Assembly: GCF_031157315.1 (NCBI RefSeq)
Contig: NZ_JAVIFU010000061.1
Span: 1-32,600, forward strand
DNA: 32,600 nucleotides
Direction of reading: 5' to 3'
Source of the DNA: Paenibacillus sp. LHD-38
GTDB lineage: Bacteria; Bacillota; Bacilli; Paenibacillales; Paenibacillaceae
In this document: positions 22,839 through 30,671 of the stretch, in pieces
Numbering within the stretch: the stretch's first letter is position 1
How the letters are laid out: each line of letters opens with the position of its first letter
Made by a program: the position numbers and the translations under genes
Notes under the pieces: model-generated
Databases searched by the model: none
Told to the model about the DNA's origin: nothing
The model's input: only the letters and a program-made list of their open reading frames with translations

Positions 22839-24236
22839 TTAAACCGCTCCGTTCGCCTGTGCTGCCGCAGCTTCAGACGCGGCATCCTGCTCAAGTGAAT
22901 CCGGCTGCTTGCTTCGCTGCTCCGTGTAACGATTAATTGGAATAGGCAGGCCTAAATGGCCTCGCAGCGTATCCGACTCATAATCCGTACGGAACAAGCC
23001 GCGCTGCTGAAGAACAGGAATAACATGCTCTACAAATTCATCCAGCCCCGTCGGAACGCCCGCTCCGATAATAAAGCCGTCAACGGCTCCCTGCTCGAAC
23101 CACTCTTGAATCAGATCAGCCACCTTCTCCGGCGTTCCGATAAACGGCGTCCTTGGTGTTGCAGAGCGCAAAGCGACTTGACGCAAAGTTAAGCTTTGCT
23201 CCTGCGCTTCGCGTTTAATTTTGTCCGTTGTGCTTTGGAAGCTGTTTTTGCCGAGTTCGCCTAGCTCGGGGAACGGTCCATCCAGCGGATATTGCTTAAA
23301 ATCATGATGCTCAAAAAACCGGCCTAAGTTATCGAGCGCATTTTCGATGCTGATTAAGTTAGCAACCTGCTCATATTTGCGCTCTGCTTCCTCATCCGTC
23401 TCTCCAACGATGACGCCGATTCCCGGGAAAATAAGAATTTCTTCCGGCGAGCGGCCGAGCTCCACGGCTCTTCGTTTCACGTCCTGATAGAATGCTCTTG
23501 CTTCCTCTAACGTTTCGTGGTTCGTGAACACGGCATCCGCTGAAGCAGCCGCCAGATTCCTTCCGCTCTCCGAGGAGCCTGCTTGGAAAACGACCGGCTG
23601 CCCCTGCTTTGATCTTGCGATATTAAGCGGCCCTTTGACGGAGAAAAATTCTCCTTCGTGGTTTAACGTGTGCAGCTTGCTTGCTTCAAAAAACTGGCCT
23701 GTTTCTTTATTCCGGACAAATGCGTCATCCTCCCATGAATCCCATAAACCTCGCGCTACCTTCAAATATTCCGCAGCAATGCGGTAGCGTTTGCTATGAT
23801 CCGGATGCTCTCCAAGAGAGAGACTGTAGTTGAGCGCGGTCCCCTCCAAAGGGGATGTCACGACATTCCAGCCTGCTCGCCCTCCGCTAATGTGATCAAG
23901 GGATGAAAATTGCCGCGATACCGTAAACGGCTGGCTGTAGGAAGTCGACAATGTACCGACCAGCCCAATTTTAGAAGTGACTGCGCCGAGCGCGGATAGT
24001 ATCGTAATCGGTTCAAAACGATTCAAGAAATGGGGATTCGATTTTTCGGCAATAAAAAGCCCGTCTGCGATAAATAGAAAATCAAATTTCCCCTCTTCTG
24101 CCTTTAAAGCCTGCTGCTTATAAAATGCGAAGTTAACACTCGCGTCCGCCACGGCATCAGGATGTCTCCAGCCCGCTAAATTCCCTCCGGCTCCGTGTAA
24201 TACTGCACCTAATCTTAATTTCCTTTGCTCCGCCAT
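22839..24236 (-). CDS. NtaA/SnaA/DszA-family flavin-dependent monooxygenase
   Basis: About 465 residues of the luciferase-like monooxygenase superfamily. Diagnostic segments are LGAVLHGAGGNLAGWRHPD, FDFLFIADGLF, GLVGTLSTSYSQPF, DHISGGRAGWNVVTS, PVVFQAGSSESGRNLAA and TPFIGTPEKVADL. Members oxidise nitrilotriacetate, pristinamycin, dibenzothiophene sulfone or similar compounds with FMNH2 from a separate reductase, which is not in this window. ATG 24236 follows GGTGGAGAG; the frame is open to 24299 but without a ribosome site. The last ~25 residues form an Ala/Gln/Glu-rich tail. It is first in the operon with an Opp-type importer, suggesting uptake then oxidative cleavage of a C-S or C-N bond. 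Confidence 0.93.
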   Translation of the reverse strand: MAEQRKLRLGAVLHGAGGNLAGWRHPDAVADASVNFAFYKQQALKAEEGKFDFLFIADGLFIAEKSNPHFLNRFEPITILSALGAVTSKIGLVGTLSTSYSQPFTVSRQFSSLDHISGGRAGWNVVTSPLEGTALNYSLSLGEHPDHSKRYRIAAEYLKVARGLWDSWEDDAFVRNKETGQFFEASKLHTLNHEGEFFSVKGPLNIARSKQGQPVVFQAGSSESGRNLAAASADAVFTNHETLEEARAFYQDVKRRAVELGRSPEEILIFPGIGVIVGETDEEAERKYEQVANLISIENALDNLGRFFEHHDFKQYPLDGPFPELGELGKNSFQSTTDKIKREAQEQSLTLRQVALRSATPRTPFIGTPEKVADLIQEWFEQGAVDGFIIGAGVPTGLDEFVEHVIPVLQQRGLFRTDYESDTLRGHLGLPIPINRYTEQRSKQPDSLEQDAASEAAAAQANGAV

Positions 24237-24309
24237 ACACTCTCCACCCCTCGTTTTATAAATGAATCGATATGCAAAAAAACTTTGACAGCAATCCAAT
24301 TTTAATACT

Positions 24310-24425
24310 CAATAATTCAAATAGGTTTTGTTGGTATTATGTTGAGATGAGTCTATCACCTGCGTTCAAATACAGTCAATCGCATTCATAATAGAAATAT
24401 TCTATTGCTATATACAATAATTCAA
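24310..24425 (-). promoter_or_regulatory. Promoter region with palindrome upstream of the monooxygenase operon
   Basis: On the minus strand TTGACT (24379-24374), an 18-bp spacer and TAGACT (24355-24350) form a plausible SigA promoter. Ten bases upstream of the -35 lies AATAGAA-ATA-TTCTATT (24390-24406), a perfect 7-bp inverted repeat placed where an activator would bind. The 11-bp sequence CAATAATTCAA occurs twice, at 24310-24320 and 24415-24425, flanking the promoter. Confidence 0.5.
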
Positions 24426-24464
24426 TGCGCTCGCTTACTTGGCAGAGAAGGGGGTGAAGGAAGT

Positions 24465-24487
24465 AAGGGGGACCCGCTTGTCCCCTT
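24465..24487 (-). terminator. Possible terminator of the SDR gene
   Basis: GGGGAC/GTCCCC arms form a short GC-rich hairpin 25 bp beyond the SDR stop. No proper T-run follows on the minus strand, so it is weak. Confidence 0.3.
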
Positions 24488-24511
24488 CGATATTTTACGG
24501 ATGATCGCGGA

Positions 24512-25363
24512 TTAGTGCAGTGCTTTGCGGAGAGCCCATTCGATTACTCGCCACGGGAGCAGCTTTTTCATGAGGAAGATCATTTTGGCATCATTGCCAC
24601 AGGTGTAACGAAGCTTGGGGTTTCGGGATTGGCATATTTTCACGATTGTATTCGCTACATGCATCGGATTCGGGGCATTTTTCTCCGACTTTTGGTTATA
24701 TTGATTGAAGCGCTCGATCATTTTGCTATAATGGGAATTAGGTTGACTGCGATAGACATGTTTCGCTGAAATGCCGGTATCATAGGTTCCTGGCTGAACC
24801 AGTACGACGGGGATGGAAAATGGAAGCAGCTCTAAACGCAAAGCCTCGCTGAAGCCCTCCATTGCAAATTTCGAAGCCGAATAAGGCCCTGTGTTGGAGA
24901 AGCCGATAATGCCGGCACCGCTGCTAATATTAATGATTTTCCCTTGTCCCCGGGTGCGCATATGCGGCAGGACGGCTTTCGTTACCGCGACCATGCCAAA
25001 AAAATTAGTGTCCAGCTGTGCTCGCCAATCGGCCATCGGCACCTCCTCAATAACCCCCATGACCGCATAACCAGCATTATTCACCAGCACATCAATAGAT
25101 CCCCATTGCTGAATGACCGTCTCCACAACATCAGCAATATTCTCGGAATCCGTAATATCAAGCTTCATGATTTCAATTTGCTCTTGTACGCCTTTTTCTG
25201 AAGCCTTGGCGAGCACGCTTTCTTTTTTCCCCATATCTCTCATAGTCGCAATAACGCGATAACCCTCCTGCGCCAAGCGAATCGAGGTTAGAAGCCCGAA
25301 ACCGCTGGACGCTCCTGTAATGAGAGCAATGGGCCGATTGAATCCTTGCTGCGCGTTTGCCAT
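24512..25363 (-). CDS. Short-chain dehydrogenase/reductase
   Basis: 283 residues with the classical SDR pattern. The cofactor motif is TGASSGFG (16-23), NNAG lies at 95-98, Ser147/148 in INISSG, and Tyr161 and Lys165 in YSASK. PGTYDTGI follows the active site. MRDMG after the second strand suggests NADP(H), with Arg near the ribose. The C-terminal ~60 residues (RFNQYNQKSEKNAPNPMHVANTIVKI) are substrate-specific and resemble the YbbO/oxidoreductase group acting on lipids or retinol-like compounds, which is weak evidence. ATG 25363 follows AAAGGTGG. It appears to be a single gene; its neighbours on the same strand are unrelated. Confidence 0.92.
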   Translation of the reverse strand: MANAQQGFNRPIALITGASSGFGLLTSIRLAQEGYRVIATMRDMGKKESVLAKASEKGVQEQIEIMKLDITDSENIADVVETVIQQWGSIDVLVNNAGYAVMGVIEEVPMADWRAQLDTNFFGMVAVTKAVLPHMRTRGQGKIINISSGAGIIGFSNTGPYSASKFAMEGFSEALRLELLPFSIPVVLVQPGTYDTGISAKHVYRSQPNSHYSKMIERFNQYNQKSEKNAPNPMHVANTIVKICQSRNPKLRYTCGNDAKMIFLMKKLLPWRVIEWALRKALH

Positions 25364-25424
25364 CTCACATCCACCTTTATTATGATTATGCCGGGAATGC
25401 AGGAGCCGAGAAATATTCCCTCGA

Positions 25425-25793
25425 TTATTCGGTTGTCAGGAACTGCTTCAACAGACGTTTGGGCGCCGCATGCATGTAAGCTTCTTTGATAAAGACGCCC
25501 ATCTCTTCCCAGTCCTTGGGGTCGCTGATAGACACCCAGCCGCGATGCCCTATGTATTTTGGCTTGAAGAATCGCTCCTGCTGCAGGATAATTTCCTGGT
25601 TCTCTAAATCCGACTTGAAAGTGATGCCATAGTCGCTCATGATGATAAACGACTTGTCTTTTACTTTGAACGTTGTATGCCCATGCCCATCAATCAACTC
25701 TACAACCTCAGGTAACGCCTTATTGATGATACGAACCTGCTCTAGCATTCTGATGCCTTCAGGCGTTTTCATTCCGCTCAAATCATGTCCCAT
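25425..25793 (-). CDS. MmcQ/YjbR-family protein
   Basis: 122 residues with the family pattern: an N-terminal helix (TPEGIRMLEQVRIINKALPEVVE), a strand with DGHGHTTFKVKDKSFIIM, then EIILQQERFFKPKYIGHRGWVSI and WEEMGVFIKEAYMHAAPKRL. The fold (YjbR) is described as DNA-binding-like, but biochemical roles remain unproved. ATG 25793 follows AAGGAGGG, with a spacing of five bases to the G run. No partner gene is evident. Confidence 0.82.
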   Translation of the reverse strand: MGHDLSGMKTPEGIRMLEQVRIINKALPEVVELIDGHGHTTFKVKDKSFIIMSDYGITFKSDLENQEIILQQERFFKPKYIGHRGWVSISDPKDWEEMGVFIKEAYMHAAPKRLLKQFLTTE

Positions 25794-25850
25794 ACATGCC
25801 CTCCTTAAATTATTTTAGGTATTATTTCCTTCGAGATGACACCATTAAAT

Positions 25851-26156
25851 TTAATCCTTTTGCCTCCTTATCTCCCCGGCTACAATTTGAGGAGGATAAG
25901 ATTGCATTACGATATACTCGCCTTTTTCATTCGCTTTGGGAGTTACAATAACTTCTTCACCGATCTCAAGTTCATTGTAAAGCTGGGAGTCTTCGACTAT
26001 ATAATTAATCAATTCAACATCATTCTCTTTGAGGGCAGCAAAGGTACTGCTTTCTGCCTCTTTCCGAGTAATATGATTTGCCACTAAGATTGATTGCTCT
26101 TCCTTTGAAATAATGTAATTTCCCTTTTCAAAATATCCTCTCCTCCGCTTAATCAA
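25851..26156 (-). pseudogene. DUF3221-like remnant, N-terminally truncated
   Basis: The 101-residue reading shows the DUF3221 core: GYFEKGNYIISKEEQSILVA, ITRKEAESSTFAAL, and the closing MQSYPPQIVAGEIRRQ. Usual members are lipoproteins with a signal peptide ahead of this domain. Here the frame opens only at TTG 26156 with no ribosome site at a suitable distance, and in-frame stops lie about 35 bases upstream. The N-terminus is basic (MIKRRR) with no hydrophobic stretch. It may therefore be a decayed copy, or a short cytoplasmic version with an unrecognised start. Confidence 0.5.
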
Positions 26157-26448
26157 TATACCATATTGACCAGTATTCTCATGGTTTCATTAAATATTAT
26201 ACGAAGCCTAAGATTAATTAAAAGACTTGGTTATTTGTCAGGGACACGGCACTCAGAGAGATAGGGCAATATTAAACAAAAAAATGCTTTAAATATAAAA
26301 TAATTGTTTAATAGATTGATAGACTATTTTCAACAATCGACAATAACCTTCTAAATTTTCAAAAATAAAGCTAGACAAGCATGTATTTTTTCGAATATAC
26401 GATACTATTTTTACAAAAAATAGATGTTGAAAACCTTGGAAATTTATA
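26157..26448. other. AT-rich intergenic region without recognisable gene
   Basis: About 290 bp, rich in A/T runs. No open frame with a ribosome site, no RNA gene and no clear hairpin is visible. The right end merges into the promoter at 26427-26454. Confidence 0.6.
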
Positions 26449-26454
26449 TATAAT
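26427..26454 (+). promoter_or_regulatory. Strong SigA-type promoter
   Basis: TTGAAA (26427-26432), a 16-bp spacer and a perfect TATAAT (26449-26454), in AT-rich surroundings. The start codon it serves lies at 26506. Confidence 0.75.
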
Positions 26455-26505
26455 AAATTTGTGTACGAATGGTTACAGCATTTCGAAACAAAAGGGGTGA
26501 ATGAA

Positions 26506-26799
26506 ATGGATAATTATCAGCAGCCTCATGTAAATCCGGGCGTGCCTGGTTACGGACACGATCAGAATCAACAGGTTTCACCCGTTATTTCGGTTAAAGA
26601 GTGGATGCTCACTATGCTCATCCTTATCATACCGATCGTAAACATTATTATGATGTTTGTTTGGGCGTTCGGCGAAGGCAACCCGACAAAGAAAAATTAC
26701 TTTAAAGCTTCTTTGATATGGGCAGCCATTATTCTTGTTATCTACGCTATTATTGCCGTTATTATCATTGCGGCAGCAGCTTCTTCATCGATGTATTAG
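26506..26799 (+). CDS. Small two-TM membrane protein with Gln/Pro-rich N-terminus
   Basis: 97 residues. The first ~30 are disordered and rich in Gln, Pro, Gly, Asn and His (NYQQPHVNPGVPGYGHDQNQ). Two hydrophobic helices follow (MLTMLILIIPIVNIIMMFVW and SLIWAAIILVIYAIIAVIII), joined by a short loop with AFGEGNPTKKNYFKA. This layout recurs in Bacillales proteins of unknown function. ATG 26506 lies 6 nt after AAGGGGTG; the upstream in-frame GTG at 26461 is not favoured. It has its own strong promoter and terminator, so it is likely monocistronic and well expressed. Function unknown. Confidence 0.8.
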   Translation: MDNYQQPHVNPGVPGYGHDQNQQVSPVISVKEWMLTMLILIIPIVNIIMMFVWAFGEGNPTKKNYFKASLIWAAIILVIYAIIAVIIIAAAASSSMY

Positions 26800-26824
26800 A
26801 TCATGAAGTAAACACATACAACAC

Positions 26825-26873
26825 AAGGGGCGTCCTTCAAGCGTACAAACTAGCTTGGGGGACGCCCCTTTTC
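26825..26873 (+). terminator. Terminator of the two-TM gene
   Basis: AAGGGGCGTCC (26825-26835) pairs with GGACGCCCCTT (26860-26870), extended by inner CAAGC/GCTTG, and is followed by TTCT. Confidence 0.9.
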
Positions 26874-26907
26874 TAAAAAAGTATCGATATATAGAATGTT
26901 TTTTACA

Positions 26908-27095
26908 TTAACAGGAAATGCTTCTGTTAAAGCAGCCACAAGCTGCCAAACTCGCTAGTTTACCGGGAAATTCTCCCTTTAAATAAAGAAAAACAGTCTT
27001 TATAGGGGATAATCAATTGAATTAGCGGGAGAAATTCCTGTTATCCCAACCCCCACAGCCAACCAGTCCAATTTAGCCGGAGCTTTTCCCGTTAA
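26908..27095. repeat. Cluster of four 23-bp palindromic repeats
   Basis: Units lie at 26908-26930, 26960-26982, 27022-27044 and 27073-27095. Each begins TTA, has a GG(G)A core on the left and TCC/TTCTCC/TTCCC on the right, and ends TTAA or TTAT. Examples are TTAGCGGGAGAAATTCC and TTAGCCGGAGCTTTTCCC. Start-to-start spacing is 52, 62 and 51 bp. Each unit is itself an imperfect palindrome. The spacers are unrelated, but one (26983-27003 region) holds a 7-bp inverted repeat, ATAAAGA/TCTTTAT. No coding sequence is visible here. Confidence 0.75.
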
Positions 27096-27172
27096 TTTAC
27101 CCGATACCGACTCATCACGTTAATCAAGTGAATCAAGAAATTTTAAGAAATGCCGTTTGCGGACACAAAAAA

Positions 27173-27219
27173 AGGGCTATCCCTGAGCGCGGCTAAGCTA
27201 GCACCCTAGGGATAACCCT
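27173..27219. terminator. Terminator of the alpha-galactosidase operon
   Basis: AGGGCTATCCCT (27173-27184) pairs with AGGGATAACCCT (27208-27219) apart from one mismatch. On the minus strand it is followed by TTTTTTTG. On the plus strand TTTCTT follows, so it may work both ways. Confidence 0.88.
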
Positions 27220-27243
27220 TTCTTCTATTCTAAACAGATACGT

Positions 27244-29436
27244 CTATTCTACCGCGTTGAAACGGTATACCTTGCTTGCGTAGTCTCCAAAAAATTGCGG
27301 TGTTGCAAGGCCCGCATACAACAGCTGATCGCCGCCGTATACCGTCTCTTCCCCGTGCAGCTTGTAGTCACGGTTCGGGTCAAGTCCTTTAAGACGGAAA
27401 CGGTTCAGCTTCGGATTCGGCTCCTGCAGAACCGATACAAATACAACGAATGCTTCGCTTTTATCCTTCGAAACGAACATCCAAGCGGTTTCGTTGCCCT
27501 CGAACGGACTCAGCAGGCGGTAAAAATCGCCAAATTGCACGAGGTGACGCACATCTTTGTAAAGTGCAACCTGCTCTTTGACTTTCTCCTTCTCTTCTTC
27601 GGTAAACTGCGTCAGATCCAGTTCATAACCAAAGTTGCCGGAGAGCGCCACATTGCCTCTCGTCTCCAAGGAAGTAATGCGGCCAACCTGATGGTTAGGC
27701 ACGGCAGATACGTGTGCGCCCATCGAGCTTACCGGATAAACGATGCTTGTTCCGTATTGAATTTTCAAACGGGATACCGCATCTGAGTTATCGCTTGTCC
27801 AGGTTTGCGGCATGTAGTAGAGCATGCCTGCATCGAAGCGTCCGCCGCCGCCGGAGCAGCTCTCGAACAAAATTTGCGGGAATGCAGATGTAATTTGCTC
27901 AAGCACTGAATAGAGGCCAAGCATATAGCGATGAGCCGTTTCGCGTTGACGCTCAGCTGGCAGCAGCGCCGAGCCGATTTCCGTCATATTACGGTTCATG
28001 TCCCATTTTACATACGTAATCGGAGAGCTTGCGAGAATATCCGAAATCGACTTCACGATATATTCTTGAACGTCCTTGCGGGACAAGTCGAGAATAAGCT
28101 GTTGTCTCGCTTGCGTCCGTCTGCGTCCCTCAATGTGCAGGCACCAATCCGGATGCGCCTTATAGAGCTCACTCTCCGGCGAGATCATCTCCGGCTCAAA
28201 CCACAAGCCGAACTGCATATCCAGCCTTTTCACGCGGCTAACCAAATCCTCAAGACCGTTTGGCAGCTTGCTGCGGTCTACGAACCAATCCCCAAGCGAA
28301 GTAGTATCGTTATCTCGCTTGCCGAACCAGCCGTCATCCAGCACGAACAGCTCGATCCCAAGCTCTTTACCTGAGCGCGCGATATCTTCAATTTTATCCG
28401 CGTTAAAGTTGAAATACGTTGCTTCCCAGTTATTAACAAGAATAGGACGGGCTTGATCACGGAATGCTCCGCGAATTAAGCGAGCACGGTAGATATCATG
28501 GAAGCTGCGCGACATACCGCCAAGCCCATGCTCCGAATGGACCATAACCGCTTCCGGCGTTTGGAACTGCTCGCCCGGCTCTAATCTCCAATTAAAGTCA
28601 AAAGGATTGATTCCAATAAACAAACGCGCCGCATGGAATTGATCCACCTCTACGCCGGCTGTGAAATTACCGCTGTATACAAGGTTAACCCCATAAACAT
28701 CGCCATGATCCTCCGTTGCGCCTTCTGAGAGCAAGGCAACGAACGGGTTTTGCATATGACTGCTTGAGCCTCTGCGGCTCTCGACCGATTGCAAGCCAGG
28801 CACTAGCTTGCGCTTATGAACATGGCGTTCACGAATCCATGCGCCGGAAAGCTGAAGCATTTCAAAACGATCATGAGCAAAATCTAGACTCATGCTGAAT
28901 GCGCGCTGCAGCTGCAGCGTGCCGGCGCCGTTGTTGACGATTCTAGCCGAACGTGCAATAGCGTCGAATTGTTCGAATACCGTGTAGGACAAAATAACGG
29001 ACAAGCCGATTAACTCATCCTTTAATGTGATTTCAAGGGTTTGGGCTTCTTCGTCGTTTTCCGTATACGTAGCCGGCAGCCCGTCTAGCGCCGGCTTCCC
29101 ATTTACGATCTTGTAGGAATCATAGCGCAGATCCGATACGGTCGAACCGTTAGGAAGCTGTACTTGAAATGCAGGCATCCTGAAATCGGAATTTCCATAA
29201 GCAGGGTACTCATGCGGAAGCGTGTCGAGTGACAATTCCAGCTGATCAAGCTCGGTGCTCGGTGTGAAGGAAGCTCTGCCCGTAAGCTCAAAGAGACGCT
29301 CCAGCTGCACACCGCGCAGCTTCTTGCCCCAATAGATATGTGCAGGATAACCGGTTTTCGTAACATGAATCACATAGCTTGTATCCTTCGCTTGCAAATG
29401 GAATAACGATCGCTGCTGATCATATTGAATAGTCAA
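27244..29436 (-). CDS. Alpha-galactosidase, glycoside hydrolase family 36
   Basis: 730 residues, the usual length of bacterial GH36 enzymes. The N-terminal beta-sandwich is followed by the catalytic barrel with VLDDGWFGKRDND, GLWFEPEMISPES, YVKWDMNRNMTE and FESCSGGGGRFDAGML. The nucleophile is Asp479 (KWDMNR) and the acid/base Asp549 (TSDNSDA), almost the same numbers as in the Geobacillus AgaA/AgaB enzymes (D478/D548, recalled). It cleaves terminal alpha-galactose from raffinose-family sugars or melibiose. No signal peptide is present, so it is cytoplasmic. TTG 29436 lies nine bases after GGGAGG. It follows the LacI-type regulator by about 40 nt. No sugar transporter is adjacent. Confidence 0.95.
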   Translation of the reverse strand: MTIQYDQQRSLFHLQAKDTSYVIHVTKTGYPAHIYWGKKLRGVQLERLFELTGRASFTPSTELDQLELSLDTLPHEYPAYGNSDFRMPAFQVQLPNGSTVSDLRYDSYKIVNGKPALDGLPATYTENDEEAQTLEITLKDELIGLSVILSYTVFEQFDAIARSARIVNNGAGTLQLQRAFSMSLDFAHDRFEMLQLSGAWIRERHVHKRKLVPGLQSVESRRGSSSHMQNPFVALLSEGATEDHGDVYGVNLVYSGNFTAGVEVDQFHAARLFIGINPFDFNWRLEPGEQFQTPEAVMVHSEHGLGGMSRSFHDIYRARLIRGAFRDQARPILVNNWEATYFNFNADKIEDIARSGKELGIELFVLDDGWFGKRDNDTTSLGDWFVDRSKLPNGLEDLVSRVKRLDMQFGLWFEPEMISPESELYKAHPDWCLHIEGRRRTQARQQLILDLSRKDVQEYIVKSISDILASSPITYVKWDMNRNMTEIGSALLPAERQRETAHRYMLGLYSVLEQITSAFPQILFESCSGGGGRFDAGMLYYMPQTWTSDNSDAVSRLKIQYGTSIVYPVSSMGAHVSAVPNHQVGRITSLETRGNVALSGNFGYELDLTQFTEEEKEKVKEQVALYKDVRHLVQFGDFYRLLSPFEGNETAWMFVSKDKSEAFVVFVSVLQEPNPKLNRFRLKGLDPNRDYKLHGEETVYGGDQLLYAGLATPQFFGDYASKVYRFNAVE

Positions 29437-29478
29437 AATAAATAACCTCCCGAATGTTTTGAATAAATAAGTCCTGCA

Positions 29479-30513
29479 TTATTTCTTTGTGCTGCCGCAG
29501 CTTTCCCTAACGATAAGCGTCGTGTTGATGGTCATATGAACGGCCGCCTCCCGCCCTTCTATTCGCTCAAGCAGCAGCTGCACCGCCGATCTGCCCATAT
29601 GCTCCGTATGCGCGCGAACGGTAGTAAGCGGCGGATTCAGATAAGCAGAAATTTCAATGTCGTCGAAGCCGACAACAGCCATATCCTCCGGAACACGAAG
29701 TCCGTGCTCGTGCAGCGCCCGCAAGGCGCCTACTGCCATTGGATCGCTGCCAATAAAACAAGCTGTCGGCCGCGAGCTTTGCTGGAGCAGCTGATTCATT
29801 GCTTCATACCCGTTGTTCGAAGACCAATAGGACATCATCACGAAGCTTTCATCATAAAGCCCCAGCTCGCGCATAATTTTTTCAAAAAAAATGCGGCGCG
29901 GCTCGGCATTCTCCGTCGCTTCATATTGACGACTGAGTCGATGCACATAATCATTGCCGCCGATGTAACCTATTTTGTCATGCCCCAGCTCTCTTAGATG
30001 TGCGATGACCGCCCTTGTTGCCTGCTCGAAATGCAGCTTTACGGTGTCATACTCATCCAAATCCCCAGAATGGTTTACGAAGACCACACGATTCCCGTTG
30101 TTATACAACTGGCTGACATCTTGATCATCAATCGAACCGACGACAATGACGCCATCCAGCTCGTTCACCGGCTGCATCTCTGATTTGCTGTTGCCGCGAA
30201 GCACCTTAACAATGTTGATGCCAAGCTCCTCGCAGCGGGTTTCAATTCCGTTCCGAATGGAGGAGAAATAGGGATCCGCATGCTCATCCTCGAGCGTTGA
30301 CCACATCAGCAAACCGATTTGTTGACGAGATAGCTGCTCATCTTTTTTCATTCTTCGCAGCCTGGACGGCTTATATTGCAGCTGCTCGGCAATGCTAAAT
30401 ATACGAAAACGTGTTTCCTCGCTGACTGCCAGGGTGACATCATTGTTCAAAACCCTTGATACCGTAGCGGCCGAAACACCTGCCTCCTGCGCAATATCTT
30501 TTATCGTCGCCAT
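29479..30513 (-). CDS. LacI-family transcription regulator
   Basis: 344 residues. The helix-turn-helix is ATIKDIAQEAGVSAATVSRVLNN split across residues 2-24, with the hinge near SRLRRMKKDEQ. The rest is the periplasmic-binding-like sensor domain, with GVIVVGSIDDQDV, HDKIGYIGGND, ACFIGSDPMAVGALRALHE and MAVVGFDDIEISAYLNPPL. It resembles the MsmR/GalR-like branch. ATG 30513 follows TGGAGTG; the in-frame ATG at 30525 lacks a ribosome site. It is cotranscribed with the GH36 gene (42-nt gap) and probably represses its own operon in the absence of an alpha-galactoside inducer. Confidence 0.93.
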   Translation of the reverse strand: MATIKDIAQEAGVSAATVSRVLNNDVTLAVSEETRFRIFSIAEQLQYKPSRLRRMKKDEQLSRQQIGLLMWSTLEDEHADPYFSSIRNGIETRCEELGINIVKVLRGNSKSEMQPVNELDGVIVVGSIDDQDVSQLYNNGNRVVFVNHSGDLDEYDTVKLHFEQATRAVIAHLRELGHDKIGYIGGNDYVHRLSRQYEATENAEPRRIFFEKIMRELGLYDESFVMMSYWSSNNGYEAMNQLLQQSSRPTACFIGSDPMAVGALRALHEHGLRVPEDMAVVGFDDIEISAYLNPPLTTVRAHTEHMGRSAVQLLLERIEGREAAVHMTINTTLIVRESCGSTKK

Positions 30514-30526
30514 GCCACACTCCATG

Positions 30527-30548
30527 TTTAGTTAATAATTTTACTAAA
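30527..30548 (-). promoter_or_regulatory. Candidate operator overlapping the lacI-type gene promoter
   Basis: TTTAGT-N10-ACTAAA, a 22-bp inverted repeat lying 14-35 bp upstream of the start codon. Its minus-strand reading includes TAAAAT, a possible -10 box with TTAAAC 16 bp before it. That placement suits autorepression. It lacks the central CG typical of many LacI operators. Confidence 0.45.
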
Positions 30549-30671
30549 TAACATCTTCAGTTTAACAGACGGGATTAAAGTCCACAAGTACCTATGCAAC
30601 TTTTGACAAAAATTCACGTCTTACTTGTTAACAAGGCTACAACCATAAACGATTAATGGGGTGATTGAAAA

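Noticed and set aside
24237..24349. SAM or other riboswitch leader for the monooxygenase operon
   Set aside because: The leader is AT-rich with no multi-stem structure or terminator/antiterminator pair; a protein-bound palindrome explains the region better.
26908..27095. CRISPR array
   Set aside because: Units diverge from one another, are palindromic, and spacers vary from 28 to 39 bp with no cas genes nearby.
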